Assembly (NCBI GenBank): GCA_963970005.1
Contig: CAXAMN010025328.1
Coordinates: 464,615-528,614, forward strand
From: Durusdinium trenchii
Taxonomy: Eukaryota; Sar; Dinophyceae; Suessiales; Symbiodiniaceae
Direction: 5' to 3'
Length of the DNA stretch: 64,000 bases
The notes beneath the pieces are model-generated. The model saw only the letters and a program-made list of their open reading frames with translations. It was not told the DNA's origin and searched no databases. The position numbers and the translations under genes were made by a program. This document shows positions 31,601-43,119 of this stretch, one piece after another (the first letter of the stretch is position 1; each line of letters opens with the position of its first letter).

Positions 31601-34600
31601 GGGTGAATGAATTCGCTCCAAGTGACTGCACCTCAGTGCTGTTGATGATACGTGCGAGGTCCGCGTTGGCCATGGCAGCTCGGGGCAAGGTGTAGCCCTT
31701 CTTCTTGGGGGCGCCGCTCCTGGGACGTGCTCGGAGTGGTGTCTTGAGCTATCTTGAGCTCATGAGTCCATGAGGTCAACGCCAGTGAGGTCGACTCGCT
31801 CGCGCTTTTGTTGTGAATCTCGCTGTGCTGGTGGATAGTACACACACCCCGCTTTTCTCAAATGCCCCCAAGCAGCGCAAGTCCTAACTAATCATCTGCA
31901 TCCGAAATCTCTTCAAGGTTCCATAGGATGTTCGACGGCTTCTGAAAATGTTAGATCTTAGTGGGACCCAAACGGTCCACCGATCTGGCATATGGAGTCG
32001 AGCTTCTTGAGGGTTCCGTAGATGTCCGACAGCTTCTTGAACGCGCCCTCAGTGAAGATCACGAAGCGCCCGAAGCTGCCTCCAGGTGCCAAGCGCAGCA
32101 GGTTCAGCCGGTCCACGTGGGCGCACTCCACCCCGGGGATGTTGCGCATGGCGCGGGTGATGCCGTTGTCCTCGTTGTAGATCACCTGGGTATGGATATG
32201 TATGTATAGACTGTATAGATCAAGTTCATGCCTGGTTCCACGCTGCCCAGCAGCACAAATCCCAACGATGGACCAAACAATCAACCCACATGTGTAGAAT
32301 GTTCGTTAGGGAAGGTTCTGGGTCTCTGAAGTGACCGCTGAAGAAGAAGAAGAAGAAGAAGAAGAACCCCTCACCCGAACCAAGTTCTGGCAGGTCCCAT
32401 GAAAGCGCACAAGTAATGGCAATTTTCTCAACATGTATCAAACAAGCCCAGGTGTAGCAAACAAACTTCCATAAAGCAGCAAGTGCAATCCCAGGTGCCA
32501 AAGGACCCAAGCGCTTCACGTAGCGGCGGTTGCGGGCCTTGCCCTGTCCGGCGCGGATGCTCTTGGAGTCAATGACCTTCTGCAGCTCCTGGTGGTTTGT
32601 CAGACGAGCGCCCCATCAAAACAGGTCAAGCATCAGCAAAAGCAAGTGTTCTAACAGCTTGGTCCCAACTTTAGTGTCCAAGGGTACCAGCATACACTCC
32701 CAAGCCGGCAGCCTTTCTAAACGACAATCCAGCCCAGCACCCCCGGTCCTCGCCGCAGCCCAGCTTCTTCAAGGCCTCCTTGGCCTGCTTGGTCTTGGTC
32801 AAGGACTGGATGCCATCGCTCACCACGAGAGGAAGCTCGGCCACCTGTGCCAGGGCACCGCACTCCGAAAGGAGTGGAACTTCCGTTTGACCAAGACGTC
32901 TACTTCGTGCCGAAGCTGCGACCAGCTTTCCCTGGAAAGACCAGGTGACCGCCCTATAGACCACTCCTTGGCCGTCTTGGTGCGAACTTGTGCGAACAAA
33001 ACGGAAAGACTCGTCCTCCACACACCGTATGAGGTATTGGTTGCACCAACCTGTGCCCCAACCTGTGCCCCAACCGTATGTGGAAATCTGGAACCAACCT
33101 GTGCCCCACTCTCCGCTGACTTACTCCCTCACTACCTCCTTCACTCCGCTTTCCTTCCTTTGCATCTCAGCCCCTCGCAGATCGCGATGACCGCGCGGTG
33201 CCTGGTTGATCTTGTGGCCTCGGGCCATCACCAGAGGCGGCAGGGCGCTGGCGGCCAAGGCGCAGGCCACGGCGTGACGCTTCTTGGTGACGTTCACCTG
33301 GGAGTTGTTGGACGTCTGGAGAGCGAGTGGCACGAGTTCCCCACCAACCATGCGATTTTTGCACTAGCAGGTTCTCATTTGGTGAGTCACCCAATACATC
33401 ACATACATGAGTTTCAACCATTGCATCACATGTTGCTGGTGAGTTTCTCACCGGTATATTATATATATATATAATTATGTCTTTCTACCACTCAGTCTCT
33501 GCCCGTACGTGTCCAGCATTCGGCTGCCGAGCGACGCGGCGGTGCCAACGGCGCCAGATGGTGGTGGGGTTGAACATGCCTCCGCCACGCGCCTGGTAGT
33601 GGGCATCAGATGGGCGGCACCGGCTAGGCATATCATATATAGATGGACATGTCATGTCATCATGTCATGTCTATTCTCGTTTTCAGCTCTGTGTGTTTTT
33701 GCAATTTGGGCATCTTTTTCCCTCAAAAAGATTATTAAGAAAGCACGAAGAGAGCACAAGCGTTTACTTCAGGAAGGTGTCTTTTTTCTGACCCCCTCAG
33801 TTTCCCTGGAAAAAAGGTTGACCTATTTCCACCTCTTGTTGTTGAGTGTGGGCCAATCCCTAAAAATGGCGGTCTAACTGGGTGGATTTCTTTGCCGGCT
33901 GTGCTGGAGGTAAACTCAGAGGGTTGTCCCTTACAAAGGTATACAGCGGCGATACCTTGTCATCTACCAGCACCCCTCTTCCACCATCCACCTCGCCCCA
34001 CTTCCCCTGCAGCCGCCTGGTTGCCGAAGGCTGCCTGCCCTGCGCGGTGAGTGCCGCCGCCCGGCGCGCGGGGAATACGCGCCACGGCGCGGCCGGTGCA
34101 CCAGGATTCCGCCGCGGTGTCGTAGCCGGCCTTGGGCTTCACGGCATAGGCCTGCCTGGCAGGATGGAGGGCAAATGGCCCTGTCGTGGGCTGGCCACCT
34201 AGGAGCGGGCCCGTGGGCTGGTAAAGTCCAGAAGCACACTGACTGTAGTATTCAGCGGCTAGTCAGCGAATCTGCGGAATATGGATGAATATGGCTGATA
34301 GCAGCTGCACCTTGCAAGTTTGCATCAAAATCCCTTTGGTGCGCATTCAAAACGGCCACGTTTATAAACGTTTATATCTTTTCCATCCAGATTGCTCTGA
34401 CCTGGCCTTGGTCCACGTGTCAATTCCATCTCCTACACTCCCCGCTTTTTCTACCCCTGTCCCTTCCTACACGGTTTGTCCGCCTCTTGTTCTTGGCCAT
34501 GTCTCGGTGCACCTCGCGCACCAGGTCCGGCCGCAGAGGCGACTGCAGCACCACTGGCATGGGCATCGTGCCGGTCTTCTCCGAGGGGTTCCTGAGAGCG

Positions 34601-34836
34601 GATGGACCGGAGGATCCCTGTGCGCTGACAGCGTGCACAGTACATGCGTCACCCTGGGCTCTTTTTGGTGTGGGTCGAAGTCATGGTCTTGTTGGGGGCG
34701 AAGTCGTGGCAACACTAAAGATCAATCGGGAAAAAAAACACGAAATCATTAGAAAACACTACTGACCCCTCATGTCTCCTCATGGTCCAAGTGTCTCGAA
34801 GTTGTAGATGGACACCACAGGCCTTGCGGTCGCCAT
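28679..34836 (-). CDS. RPL4: Large-subunit ribosomal protein L4 (uL4), copy B, 14 exons
   Basis: This is the second tandem copy. Exons: 34796-34836, 34484-34591, 34017-34155, 33536-33592, 33202-33297, 32749-32844, 32499-32588, 32007-32185, 31627-31719, 31315-31376, 29995-30077, 29456-29518, 28889-29005, 28679-28687. Every exon has the same length as in copies A and C, giving 410 codons. Small amino-acid changes occur, for example [10 protein letters not shown] in exon 11. Intron 10 (1.24 kb) is the most decorated: five 16-base repeats, a duplicated G-rich block and a GTA/GTG microsatellite. The stop lies 377 bases from the ATG of copy C and the ATG lies 354 bases from the stop of copy A. The reading frame is intact. 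Confidence 0.95.
30212..30323. repeat. Five imperfect copies of GGTCACTTGCGCATCG
   Basis: The 16-base unit occurs five times with short variable spacers (for example CAAAACG, GGG, GAGGGTCGGAG); one copy has TTACG for TTGCG. It lies within RPL4-B intron 10. Function unknown. Confidence 0.9.
30365..30510. repeat. Direct duplication of a block ending in (GGGGT)n
   Basis: Bases 30365-30427 and 30442-30503 both read TTGGCCCACGCGGCCACATC, then ATCACATCTTAC, and end in runs of GGGGT. The plus strand has many G3-G5 runs with short loops and could form G-quadruplexes. Confidence 0.85.
30844..30959. repeat. GTA/GTG trinucleotide microsatellite
   Basis: About 115 bases of GTA and GTG triplets. Long open frames through it (poly-Val, poly-Thr, poly-Tyr) are artefacts of the repeat. 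Confidence 0.97.
31532..31605. mobile_element. MITE-like hairpin in RPL4-B intron 9
   Basis: The arms ACACTCCCCGGAATCATCA and TGATGATTTCCAGCGAGGGTG are imperfect inverted repeats around a short spacer. End and core sequences resemble other hairpins in the window. Confidence 0.5.
32340..32366. repeat. GAA microsatellite in RPL4-B intron 7
   Basis: Nine GAA units in plus sense. On the transcribed strand this is a pyrimidine-rich TTC run inside the intron. Confidence 0.9.
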
Positions 34837-34907
34837 GGACGCTTACCAAGGGAGGCTGTCCCACGTGGACGATGTGTGAGGAGTAGTGTGGCGGACGCGT
34901 TCCGAAC

Positions 34908-34920
34908 CCTGAGCCAAAAC
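34908..34920 (-). promoter_or_regulatory. Spliced-leader-like remnant upstream of RPL4 copy B
   Basis: The minus strand reads GTTTTGGCTCAGG, 72 bases before the ATG of copy B. The following 5' UTR (CGTCCGCCACACTACTCC and on) aligns with that of copy C (ATCCGCCACACAACTCC), so the whole leader region is shared by the array. Confidence 0.5.
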
Positions 34921-35189
34921 ACACGAAGCCATACGAAGCCAGCACCCAAACCAGGCATCTTGGTGTTGGACTTGGGCTGCGTGACAGGGTCACTAACGAC
35001 TAACAACTACATTGACATGAAGAGAACTGGATTGAAACCTGTTTTGTTGGCAGGGGAAATGGCTTGCGCAAAAAGGATCTTGGTCTCTTCAAGCCTGTGA
35101 TTCATGGTCTCCTCGATGTGTGGCACACGCCGCTCCTTTTTTCATCCGGCCACTCGCTCTCCGGTCGATTCATCTTCTTGGTAAGGATC

Positions 35190-38100
35190 TCACTCCTCCT
35201 GAGCAAAACCATACCGAAAGGCGGGAGCCCAAAGCTGTCTTAGGGTTCGCTGGTGTTTGTTTAAATGGTTGGTCACTGCTTGGCATGTTTCTTCTTTCTG
35301 TAGAAAGGTTGCCACAGAAGAAACCTCAAACCAACCCCAAACCACCTCTACCCTGCAAACACCATCACTTCACCTCCTAAGCAACGGCCCCTGGAAGAAG
35401 GGAAATAGATCAAATGAAAGCACCTGGGGCAACTAGCAAAGCATGGCAGAGACACCATAAAACGCTGCTAGACTCCTATATTATATATATATATATACCC
35501 TACCAAAAAATCCTAGGGGACCCCATTTTAGCAGCAAAGAAGTAGGAACAAACATGCGTTGATCCTTTGGAACTCATCAGGTATAGCACCCCTCTCACAG
35601 CCGTCACCGCAACTGGACCTACGTCGGTCGACGCGCGGGTCGACTGGAGCCGGGACCTGGCTCGCGTGCGAAACTCCAGGCGGTTGAACGCTTCTGACTC
35701 AAACCATTCCAATCAGAACGAAAGCCAGTTGTAGCTGACGAGGTGGGAGTTTCAGGTTGACCGGGTTGACCTATATATATATTATATAAGAACATCACCC
35801 TCCACGCCCTCATAGGAGGGGGCCGATTTGCTGGTGGAAGTGCCAAATGGCACGAGCTCCCCCAAATACATCCAAGCGAAAACTGCAGAATGAGGAAGGA
35901 ATTTTCATGAATTGTCCATCATATGTTCTGTGACCCAGCCATGACAACAACGACGGCGAACACTGAAAGTGCCAAGCTCAGGCCATGTCTCATCCTCCTC
36001 GTCGTCAGCCTTCTCGGCAGCCTTCTTGGCCGCATCAGCGGCAGCCTTCGCCTCGAAAGCCTTCATCAAGGTCTTGTAGAACGTCTCATCGCCCTTCTTA
36101 TGCTCCTTTTTATGGCCAGGTGGGGCTAGGTTGCTGTGGCGGAGTCTCTGCAGCCTTACATTCGTGTCCTTCCTACGGGCTTAGTCTTCCAGGGTCTCGG
36201 TGGTCGCCCCTTCATTAACAAAAGGTATGTGTCCACTAGGCCCCTCGCAGCCTGAAGCAAATGGATCCCTCGGTGTGGCGGCGGTTGAAGCACATGTTCA
36301 CCACACCACCACCATTGCATCCCCACCACTACTGGCTTTTCTTTATGGCGCCTCCTGGTTGCAGTCTGAAAAGGTCCTTTATTTAACTTTAATGAAAAAT
36401 ACAAAAGCAAAGCAAATGCTTCGTGTTCCCATGTGATTGGTCATGTGCTCAGGCCACCTCTCTCCTAGGCAAAATTCCAGCTCTCAGTCCGCAAAGACTG
36501 TACTCAGTCATGTGTTGGGTCGGTGTCTCCTTGTTGTACTTCTTGGACTCTTCGATGCGGGCCTTCTTCTTCTTCTGCACCGCATCGAACTCCTCAGGCC
36601 ACGACCGGTTTCCGGGAGCTTGGCCGAAAGAGGGGCCAGGCCCTGCAGCACTGCGGCTGCAGTGAGGAAACAGATCCAAAGAAAAGTAGTGCCGTTGTAC
36701 GACTGCTCGATGTCATGGATGCGATTTCCACACTTCTTGTCAGTTTGTTGATACCACTCTTTAACTCACTGACATGGAAGTGGGAAGTGGCCGCCGGGAA
36801 GACTATGCTCCTCTACCAACAGAGTGGCGTCCACTTCCATGTTAGTGAGTCAGGGTGCGCATATCCAAATATCCATCATGAACTTAGTTCCTTCAAATCT
36901 CCCACCAGCGACGAATCTGAGCTGCTGCCCAATGCGATTCCTAGCTGCTCCTTCCTTTACCAGTGCTCCCTTCCCGGTGCTCCGCGGCCCCCAAAGTCAC
37001 CACGCACCCAGTGCCCAGTCACAACTCTGTGTTGTCCGCATGGGCGAGAGAGTTGCAACCCCAAAGGCAGTTCCCAAGCGAGCAAGGGGACTCGTACCCC
37101 AACTCCCATCCAGTTCCAAACGGCTTGTGGTGAAATGGGCGGCTATATGACCCCCGAGCCGGTTTTTTTTCCCGAGCCGGGGAGCCGAAAGCTAGTCAAC
37201 TTAGCTGTCCTCCTCCCCAAGCTGCTTTTGGCACGTGCAAACTGGACATGTTGAAGAAACCTACCAACATCCATGTCCAGCTAGTAAACCTACCAAGTTC
37301 CTCACCCATTTTTGCTTTTGGCCACCAGGCTTCCGGAGTGCCCTTCTGCGAGGCCTTCTGCTGCACGGCCTTGCGCTCCGTGGAGCCCGGGTTCAGCTCC
37401 TCCATGAGCTCCTTGCCTCGGACCACCCCGGGGGATGAGGTCACCGAGCTCGGCACTTCCAACGGAACGGTTGGGAAGGTTCTTGTCATGGTTCGTCCAC
37501 CACCCCAGGTTCAAACAAAAATCAATGGAAAAAAAAACAGTAGTTCTTATCTTCCAAAATCCCTCACCAATGGAGGCTTGCTTGAATCGAAGGTGCGATG
37601 CCTCGATCACCTATGATCACTCACCTGGAGATTCAACAGCTTGTTTCCCTCTCTCTCTCTATCTTCCTGTGTACTGGACATCGGTTCTAGGCCATCATTT
37701 CTATCTCATCTCCATGTCTCTATGTCTACTGCCTCTCCCGTGCCCCACGTGCGCCCAGCACCTACACCTGGGCACATCATGTGACCCCGACCCGTCCGCC
37801 CTGCACCGGGTGACTCTTCAGCGCGTTGCGCTTGATGCCGTGAGTGTAGCGCTCCATCTTCGGGCGCAGCACCGACCTCGGCTCGGCTCCGGCCGCACCG
37901 GCCGCCCGTTTTGTGTCGGCTCGGCTCCGGCCGCCAGCGGTCCGACTGGGTCACGGCCGCCCGTTCGTTGCTGGTCGGTGGTGTTTCTGGGGCTCTGCGA
38001 CGTCGAAAGCGACGAAAGGGAGGACGAAAAGGAACGTCACAGAGCCCCAGAGAGGTCAGGCGTTCATCTGCTTGATATTGCTTCCCAAAAAAAGGTCAAA

Positions 38101-41100
38101 TGACAGCACTCGGCTGTCATGGGCTCGGTCATGAAGATTCTACACAATGCTGAGCCTAGCAATCGAGGAATGCTCCAAACCTTCCTTCTTCATCTTCCTT
38201 CTCCCTTCTATGAAGATCTGTCTTTATAAAACGCATGTGGTGCGGGTGTATTGCACCCTCTGTTCCTTCACCCTTTCATGGCCCTTTCTCTGACTCTGTT
38301 GGAGGCCACCTGGTGGAATGAATTGAAGCGGTTGCCTGGGTGCTTTGTCCAAGTGGCTGCACCTCAGTGCTGTTGATGATTCGCGAGAGGTCTGCGTTGA
38401 CCATGGCGGCCCGGGGCAAGGTGTAGCCCTTCTTCTTGGGGGCGCCGCTCCTGAGAATCTCTGGCTGAGATGACTTGTGGGGTGTTGATGGAAGGTGCAA
38501 GTCCACATGCAACCAGGAAGATGAAGTTCCTACCATGGATCCCACCTCCATCTGGGCCTAGCCAGAGGCCAATGGGACTTGCGGCATGTCATGTTCCTGT
38601 GGCATACATGGGTGTGCCTGCCTTGCAAACATGCATGCATGGCTTTGCGCATGCGTTTGCATTTTTCAAGTTGTAAATCTGAACAAGGGGCACACAGCTC
38701 AGAAAGGACCTTAACCGTGGCACGATTCCCTATGGCTTCAAGATATTCCATGCGTCCTACCCAAGGAAAAACTGATCATTTGTTAGATCTTATTGGGACC
38801 CAGACAGTCCATCCATCTGGCATATGGAGTCGAGCTTCTTGAGGGTTCCATAGATGTCCGACAGCTTCTTGAACGCGCCCTCAGTGAAGATCACGAAGCG
38901 CCCAAAGCTGCCTCCCGGTGCCAAGCGCAGGAGGTTCAGGCGGTCCACATGGGCACACTCCACGCCGGGGATGTTGCGCATGGCGCGGGTGATGCCGTTG
39001 TCCTCGTTGTAGATCACCTGATGTGTTTAGGGCCACCCCCTCTGAGCTTCAAGCAGACTAATCGGCACCAACTGGGTTTTCCACTTGCATTGTTAGATGA
39101 TGGAGGGAGGCTGAGGGTGCTTCTTGCGTTCTCCCGACCTATCATTTGTACAGAAGCTTTGGGCTTTTTTTTGGAGCTGTTACAGCAGCGTGCAAGCAAT
39201 AAAATCAACAAACACAGAGTCTCAAGGGGAATCCACTGCAGGCATCAGAAGGCGAGGTTGAGGGCCGGCCTGTGTGGCGATGCAGGATCTGCAGGTCTCT
39301 TGTACTGGGTGTCTCACGATGCCGCACCCAGCAGCATTTCCGATCATTGTTCCAAGGATTTTGTTACTATGGAGCAGCACGGATTTTGTTACTACGGAGC
39401 AGCACTGGAGCATACCGCACTAACACCCACCATGAACACCGCACCAACAACCACTATACATTCAGCAGACTTTTCGGCCCATCACCACACAGAAGCCGCC
39501 CACGTGGCTGAGTGCTTCCACCTCCTCTCGCAATTCTGTGCAGTCCAAGGTGCCAATGGGCCCAAGCGCTTCACGTAGCGGCGGTTGCGTGCCTTGCCCT
39601 GTCCGGCGCGGATGCTCTTGGAGTCAATGACCTTCTGCAGCTCCTGCCCCGGAGCCGCCGGAAGATCCGCGGGGATGACCAGGACATCGGGGCACACCAG
39701 GAGGCGGCGTCATGTGTGGAGCTGCAATTTGGGGGGAATGGAGCCGACAGCAACCATGTGGACAGCATGGAGAAGCACAGCTATGACCCCTCCGAAGCGG
39801 ACCTCTTCACAAACATGGCGCGGTCCTTAGGTAGGCGACCCGGTGAGCATGTCATGCCAGCACTGGGAGTATTTCTGCCATACCCAGCTCACCCAGCTTA
39901 CCCAGCTTCGGTCCTCACCGCAGCCCAGCTTCTTCAAGGTCTCCTTGGCCTGCTTGGTCTTGGTCAAGGACTGGATGCCATCGCTCACCACGAGAGGAAG
40001 CTCAGCCACCTCTTGCACTGCACCACTCCAGCACATGAGGGGAACGAGGAGGGCCCGCTCGTCCAATCGCATGACCAAAGAAAATGGGTGCGCCAAGCGC
40101 TGATGTGAAGAATAAAGGGGTTCGCCTGGTACAACTTCTGGTGCGATATACCTATATATATTCTATTATATTTTGGTTGCAGGGCATCTCCTCATATTAA
40201 ACAACCAAAGTTGAAGGCCAACAGTCATCTGGGTGCCAAGTTATGTGGGCCTCCGTCTTTCCCGATGTTCATTGGAGCCTTGGATTTGCCGGACCCTTCC
40301 AGAGAGGACGGCACCGGAAGGCACCGCGCTCATCAACGTTCCATGAGTGATTCGGAACCCATCAAACACCATCGTTGAATGTCAAGTGGATCGAAAAAAG
40401 CCCAGCGCCCGTCCCCACAGATTGCCAACTGGATATTATGTGGAAATCTGGAACCTCGCTACTCTCCTTCACTCCCCTTTCCTTCCTTTGCATCTCAGCC
40501 CCTCGCAGATCGCGATGACCGCTCGCGGAGGCGATGACCGCGCGGTGCCTGGTTGATCTTGTGGCCTCGGGCCATCACCAGAGGCGGCAGGGCGCTGGCG
40601 GCCAAGGCGCAGGCCACGGCGTGACGCTTTTTGGTGACGTTCACCTGGGAGTTGTTGGACGTTCTGGGCACGTGGCCGTCCAGAACCCCGCACACAGAGC
40701 TAGAGTAGCTGGGGATCTAGTCAGTGCACTTGCTGTTTTGCATTGCGTTTGCGTAGTTGGCAACATGGCGAACGGTGGATGAGCAGCTGTTGAACGTGCA
40801 TATCTGGTGGTTCTGTTGTTCATGTTGCTCTCTATTTGGAGGCCACTGCATATCTATGTGTGCTTGTCAATTTGATGCAAGTTGAAGATTGTGTCAAAAG
40901 GTCTCCGTGGATCTCGAGTGCTGAATTTGGCCAATCCTGAAAAACAACTCTCCAGCGAGCAAGGCCATGGAAGTGGAATGCTGGGACGGCGTGTTTCGTT
41001 TGTTTTCGCCAGGTGGCCTTCCCACTTGTCCATGGCCATGGGACGTCAGCCAGAGAGCACCGTCTATCACACATTCGGACGAACACACGGAAGTGGAGAT

Positions 41101-43028
41101 GGCATGGCCCCTTAGAAGACTACTTTCCCTACGAACAGGGGGGGTGTCATCCACATCACCCACTTCCATGTGATGTGTTCGTCAGAGTGCACCTTCAGGG
41201 ATCAAAGCCCCAAATCCCAAATCTGCTGGAATCACCTCACCGGGTGTGCGTGAGGTGGTGCCAGAACACGTCATCAGCTGGATGCGCAACACCCACAACT
41301 CAAATAGAAAATGCACAAGCGCAAAAGGGTCATGCGCTGGATTCTTCCAAGTCTATTCATCCTGGCCATGCTTGGGCCTGACCACCCACTCCTTGGGCAC
41401 CCCACTCGGCGGTGCCAGCGGCGCCAGACGGTGGTGGGATTGAACATGCCTCCGCCGCGCGCCTGGTAGTGGGCGAAAAAACGCCACAGTCAGGTCCGGA
41501 AAAGACGCAGCAAACCACTACCTGACTCTACGTGAGAGAGTTCGGGTCCTGGTGACCACCAGACAAGTCCCATTCCGTTGAACGGTCACCTGGCGAATCC
41601 CTCTGTGATTGGCGAATCCCTCCCTGGCTCACCAAAACATCTTCTTGGACTTATACGTCAGTGGGACTCGTTTTGAGTATCGCCTTTGCTGTTGTGCGCA
41701 GCTTGGCCATTTCTTAAAAACGTCGTTTTTGAGAATCAGCAAAGGTGTCAGAACGCTACAGCAAGGAGACACATCTGTACTGGTTTGAGAGACACCCACA
41801 TCCCACAGGCTCAGGTGCACCACCCCGACAAAAGCAAGCACGTCGGGGGGGTCATCTGCACCTTTAAATTTCATCAAAACATATCAAAACCTTGAAGTGA
41901 AGTTGGCTTCAAAATGCTTCAAACCTGTGAAGTTCCATGTGTCTCCAATACCTCGCTCTTTTCCCCCGGTCGCACACACAGCTCGTTCCACAAACCCCCG
42001 AAGGCAGCGCCTGGTTGCCGAAGGCTGCCTGCCCTGCGCGGTGAGTGCCGCCGCCCGGCGCGCGGGGAATACGTGCCACGGCGCGGCCGGTGCACCAGGA
42101 CGCTGCGGCGGTGTCGTAGCCGGCCTTGGGCTTCACGGCATAGGCCTGCCTGGCGGAGATGGAGGGAGTAATCCCTGGCTGGGGACGGAAGTGGGTGAGT
42201 CAGGCTCCGAAGTCTAAAGCCAAAAAAGAGGTTGATGATCGAATAGACCAACCTCCCGGTCTAGGCGCGATGCATGGCAGGCTCGATTTGGCGTCCTTTC
42301 GTCAAGGCCAGTTATTGTGGCAGTGACCAACACTTACATGTCCTTGTCACATCGTGCTGCATCTTAACTCCGTGGCACCTGGCCTTGGTGCTTTGAGCCC
42401 AGGTCCACCTGCCTCCACCTCCCCCACTCCACTGGGTCCCTGGGTGCCACTGGGCGCCTCTTGTTCTTGGCCATGTCTCGGTGCACCTCGCGCACCAGGT
42501 CAGGACGCAAAGGCGACTGCAGCACCACTGGCATGGGCATCGTGCCGGTCTTCTCCGAGGGGTTCCTTAGGTCGGAGCAGAGCAAGAAGCGAAACCAGAG
42601 GCGCCCATCACATCAGACACCGAATTCAAGTCCAGTTCAACCCCCCCTGGATTCTTCCGCGGAAGCCGAACACCGAGTCGTCAGCTCCGGAAACTCCGAA
42701 AACGTCGAAGACGGGTCACCTAGTGACCTAGTGGTCAGACCATCTTGTGGAATAGTCTTGAACTTGCAGGGGGACACTCCAACGAACACGGTGGAACAAT
42801 GTGTTCTGATGTTCTTGACAGATGTTCTTGACAAGGGAGGTCAGTGCACTGTCTGTGAGCCGGAGAGGAATGGGGCCAGCTTCTCCGCTTCTCCCACCTA
42901 CTTCTCTCCGGACTTCTCCCACCTGCTCCGCCTGCAAAAAACGATTCCCCCCACCAAAAACAACACGACGTGCGTAATCCAGGCGTCTCAAAATTGTAGA
43001 TGGACACGACGGGCCTTGCGGTTGCCAT
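35190..43028 (-). CDS. RPL4: Large-subunit ribosomal protein L4 (uL4), copy A, 14 exons
   Basis: This is the first copy in transcription order. Exons: 42988-43028, 42458-42565, 42011-42149, 41406-41462, 40549-40644, 39914-40009, 39554-39643, 38839-39017, 38358-38450, 37815-37876, 37334-37416, 36530-36592, 35989-36105, 35190-35198. Lengths match copies B and C. Exon 13 could end three bases earlier (GA donor), which would drop one Glu. Substitutions relative to B and C include AASW for AESW in exon 3, [10 protein letters not shown] in exon 11 and EFDAVQ for EYDEVQ in exon 12. Parts of introns 5 and 8 near the splice sites match copy B but not C, so A and B look more closely related. The frame is intact. 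Confidence 0.95.
36764..36850. mobile_element. MITE-like hairpin in RPL4-A intron 11
   Basis: The left arm ACTCACTGACATGGAAGTGG and the right arm CCACTTCCATGTTAGTGAGT are inverted repeats with one mismatch. The core CATGGAAGTGG recurs in sister elements. Confidence 0.6.
40963..41036. mobile_element. MITE-like hairpin in RPL4-A intron 4 (first)
   Basis: GGCCATGGAAGTGG pairs with CCCACTTGTCCATGGCC about 45 bases on. It shares the CATGGAAGTGG core with the family. Confidence 0.45.
41078..41183. mobile_element. MITE-like hairpin in RPL4-A intron 4 (second)
   Basis: GACGAACACACGGAAGTGG pairs with CCACTTCCATGTGATGTG followed by TTCGTC, with an indel in one arm. The core GGAAGTGG is present. It lies 40 bases from the previous hairpin. 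Confidence 0.5.
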
Positions 43029-43093
43029 TGCTCCCGAACTCGGTTCACCAACGAATCAAACTAGTGTCTTAGGGTGCCGGATTTGGTCCGTTC

Positions 43094-43111
43094 CTCGAGC
43101 CAAAACAACGG
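43094..43111 (-). promoter_or_regulatory. Spliced-leader-like remnant upstream of RPL4 copy A
   Basis: On the minus strand the bases read CCGTTGTTTTGGCTCGAG, close to the 3' half of the dinoflagellate spliced leader (which ends TTTTGGCTCAAG). It lies about 66 bases before the ATG. Similar remnants stand at the same place before copies B and C. Known biology: trans-spliced mRNAs that are retro-integrated leave such relics. It is not a promoter as such. Confidence 0.55.
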
Positions 43112-43119
43112 AGCCAAGC

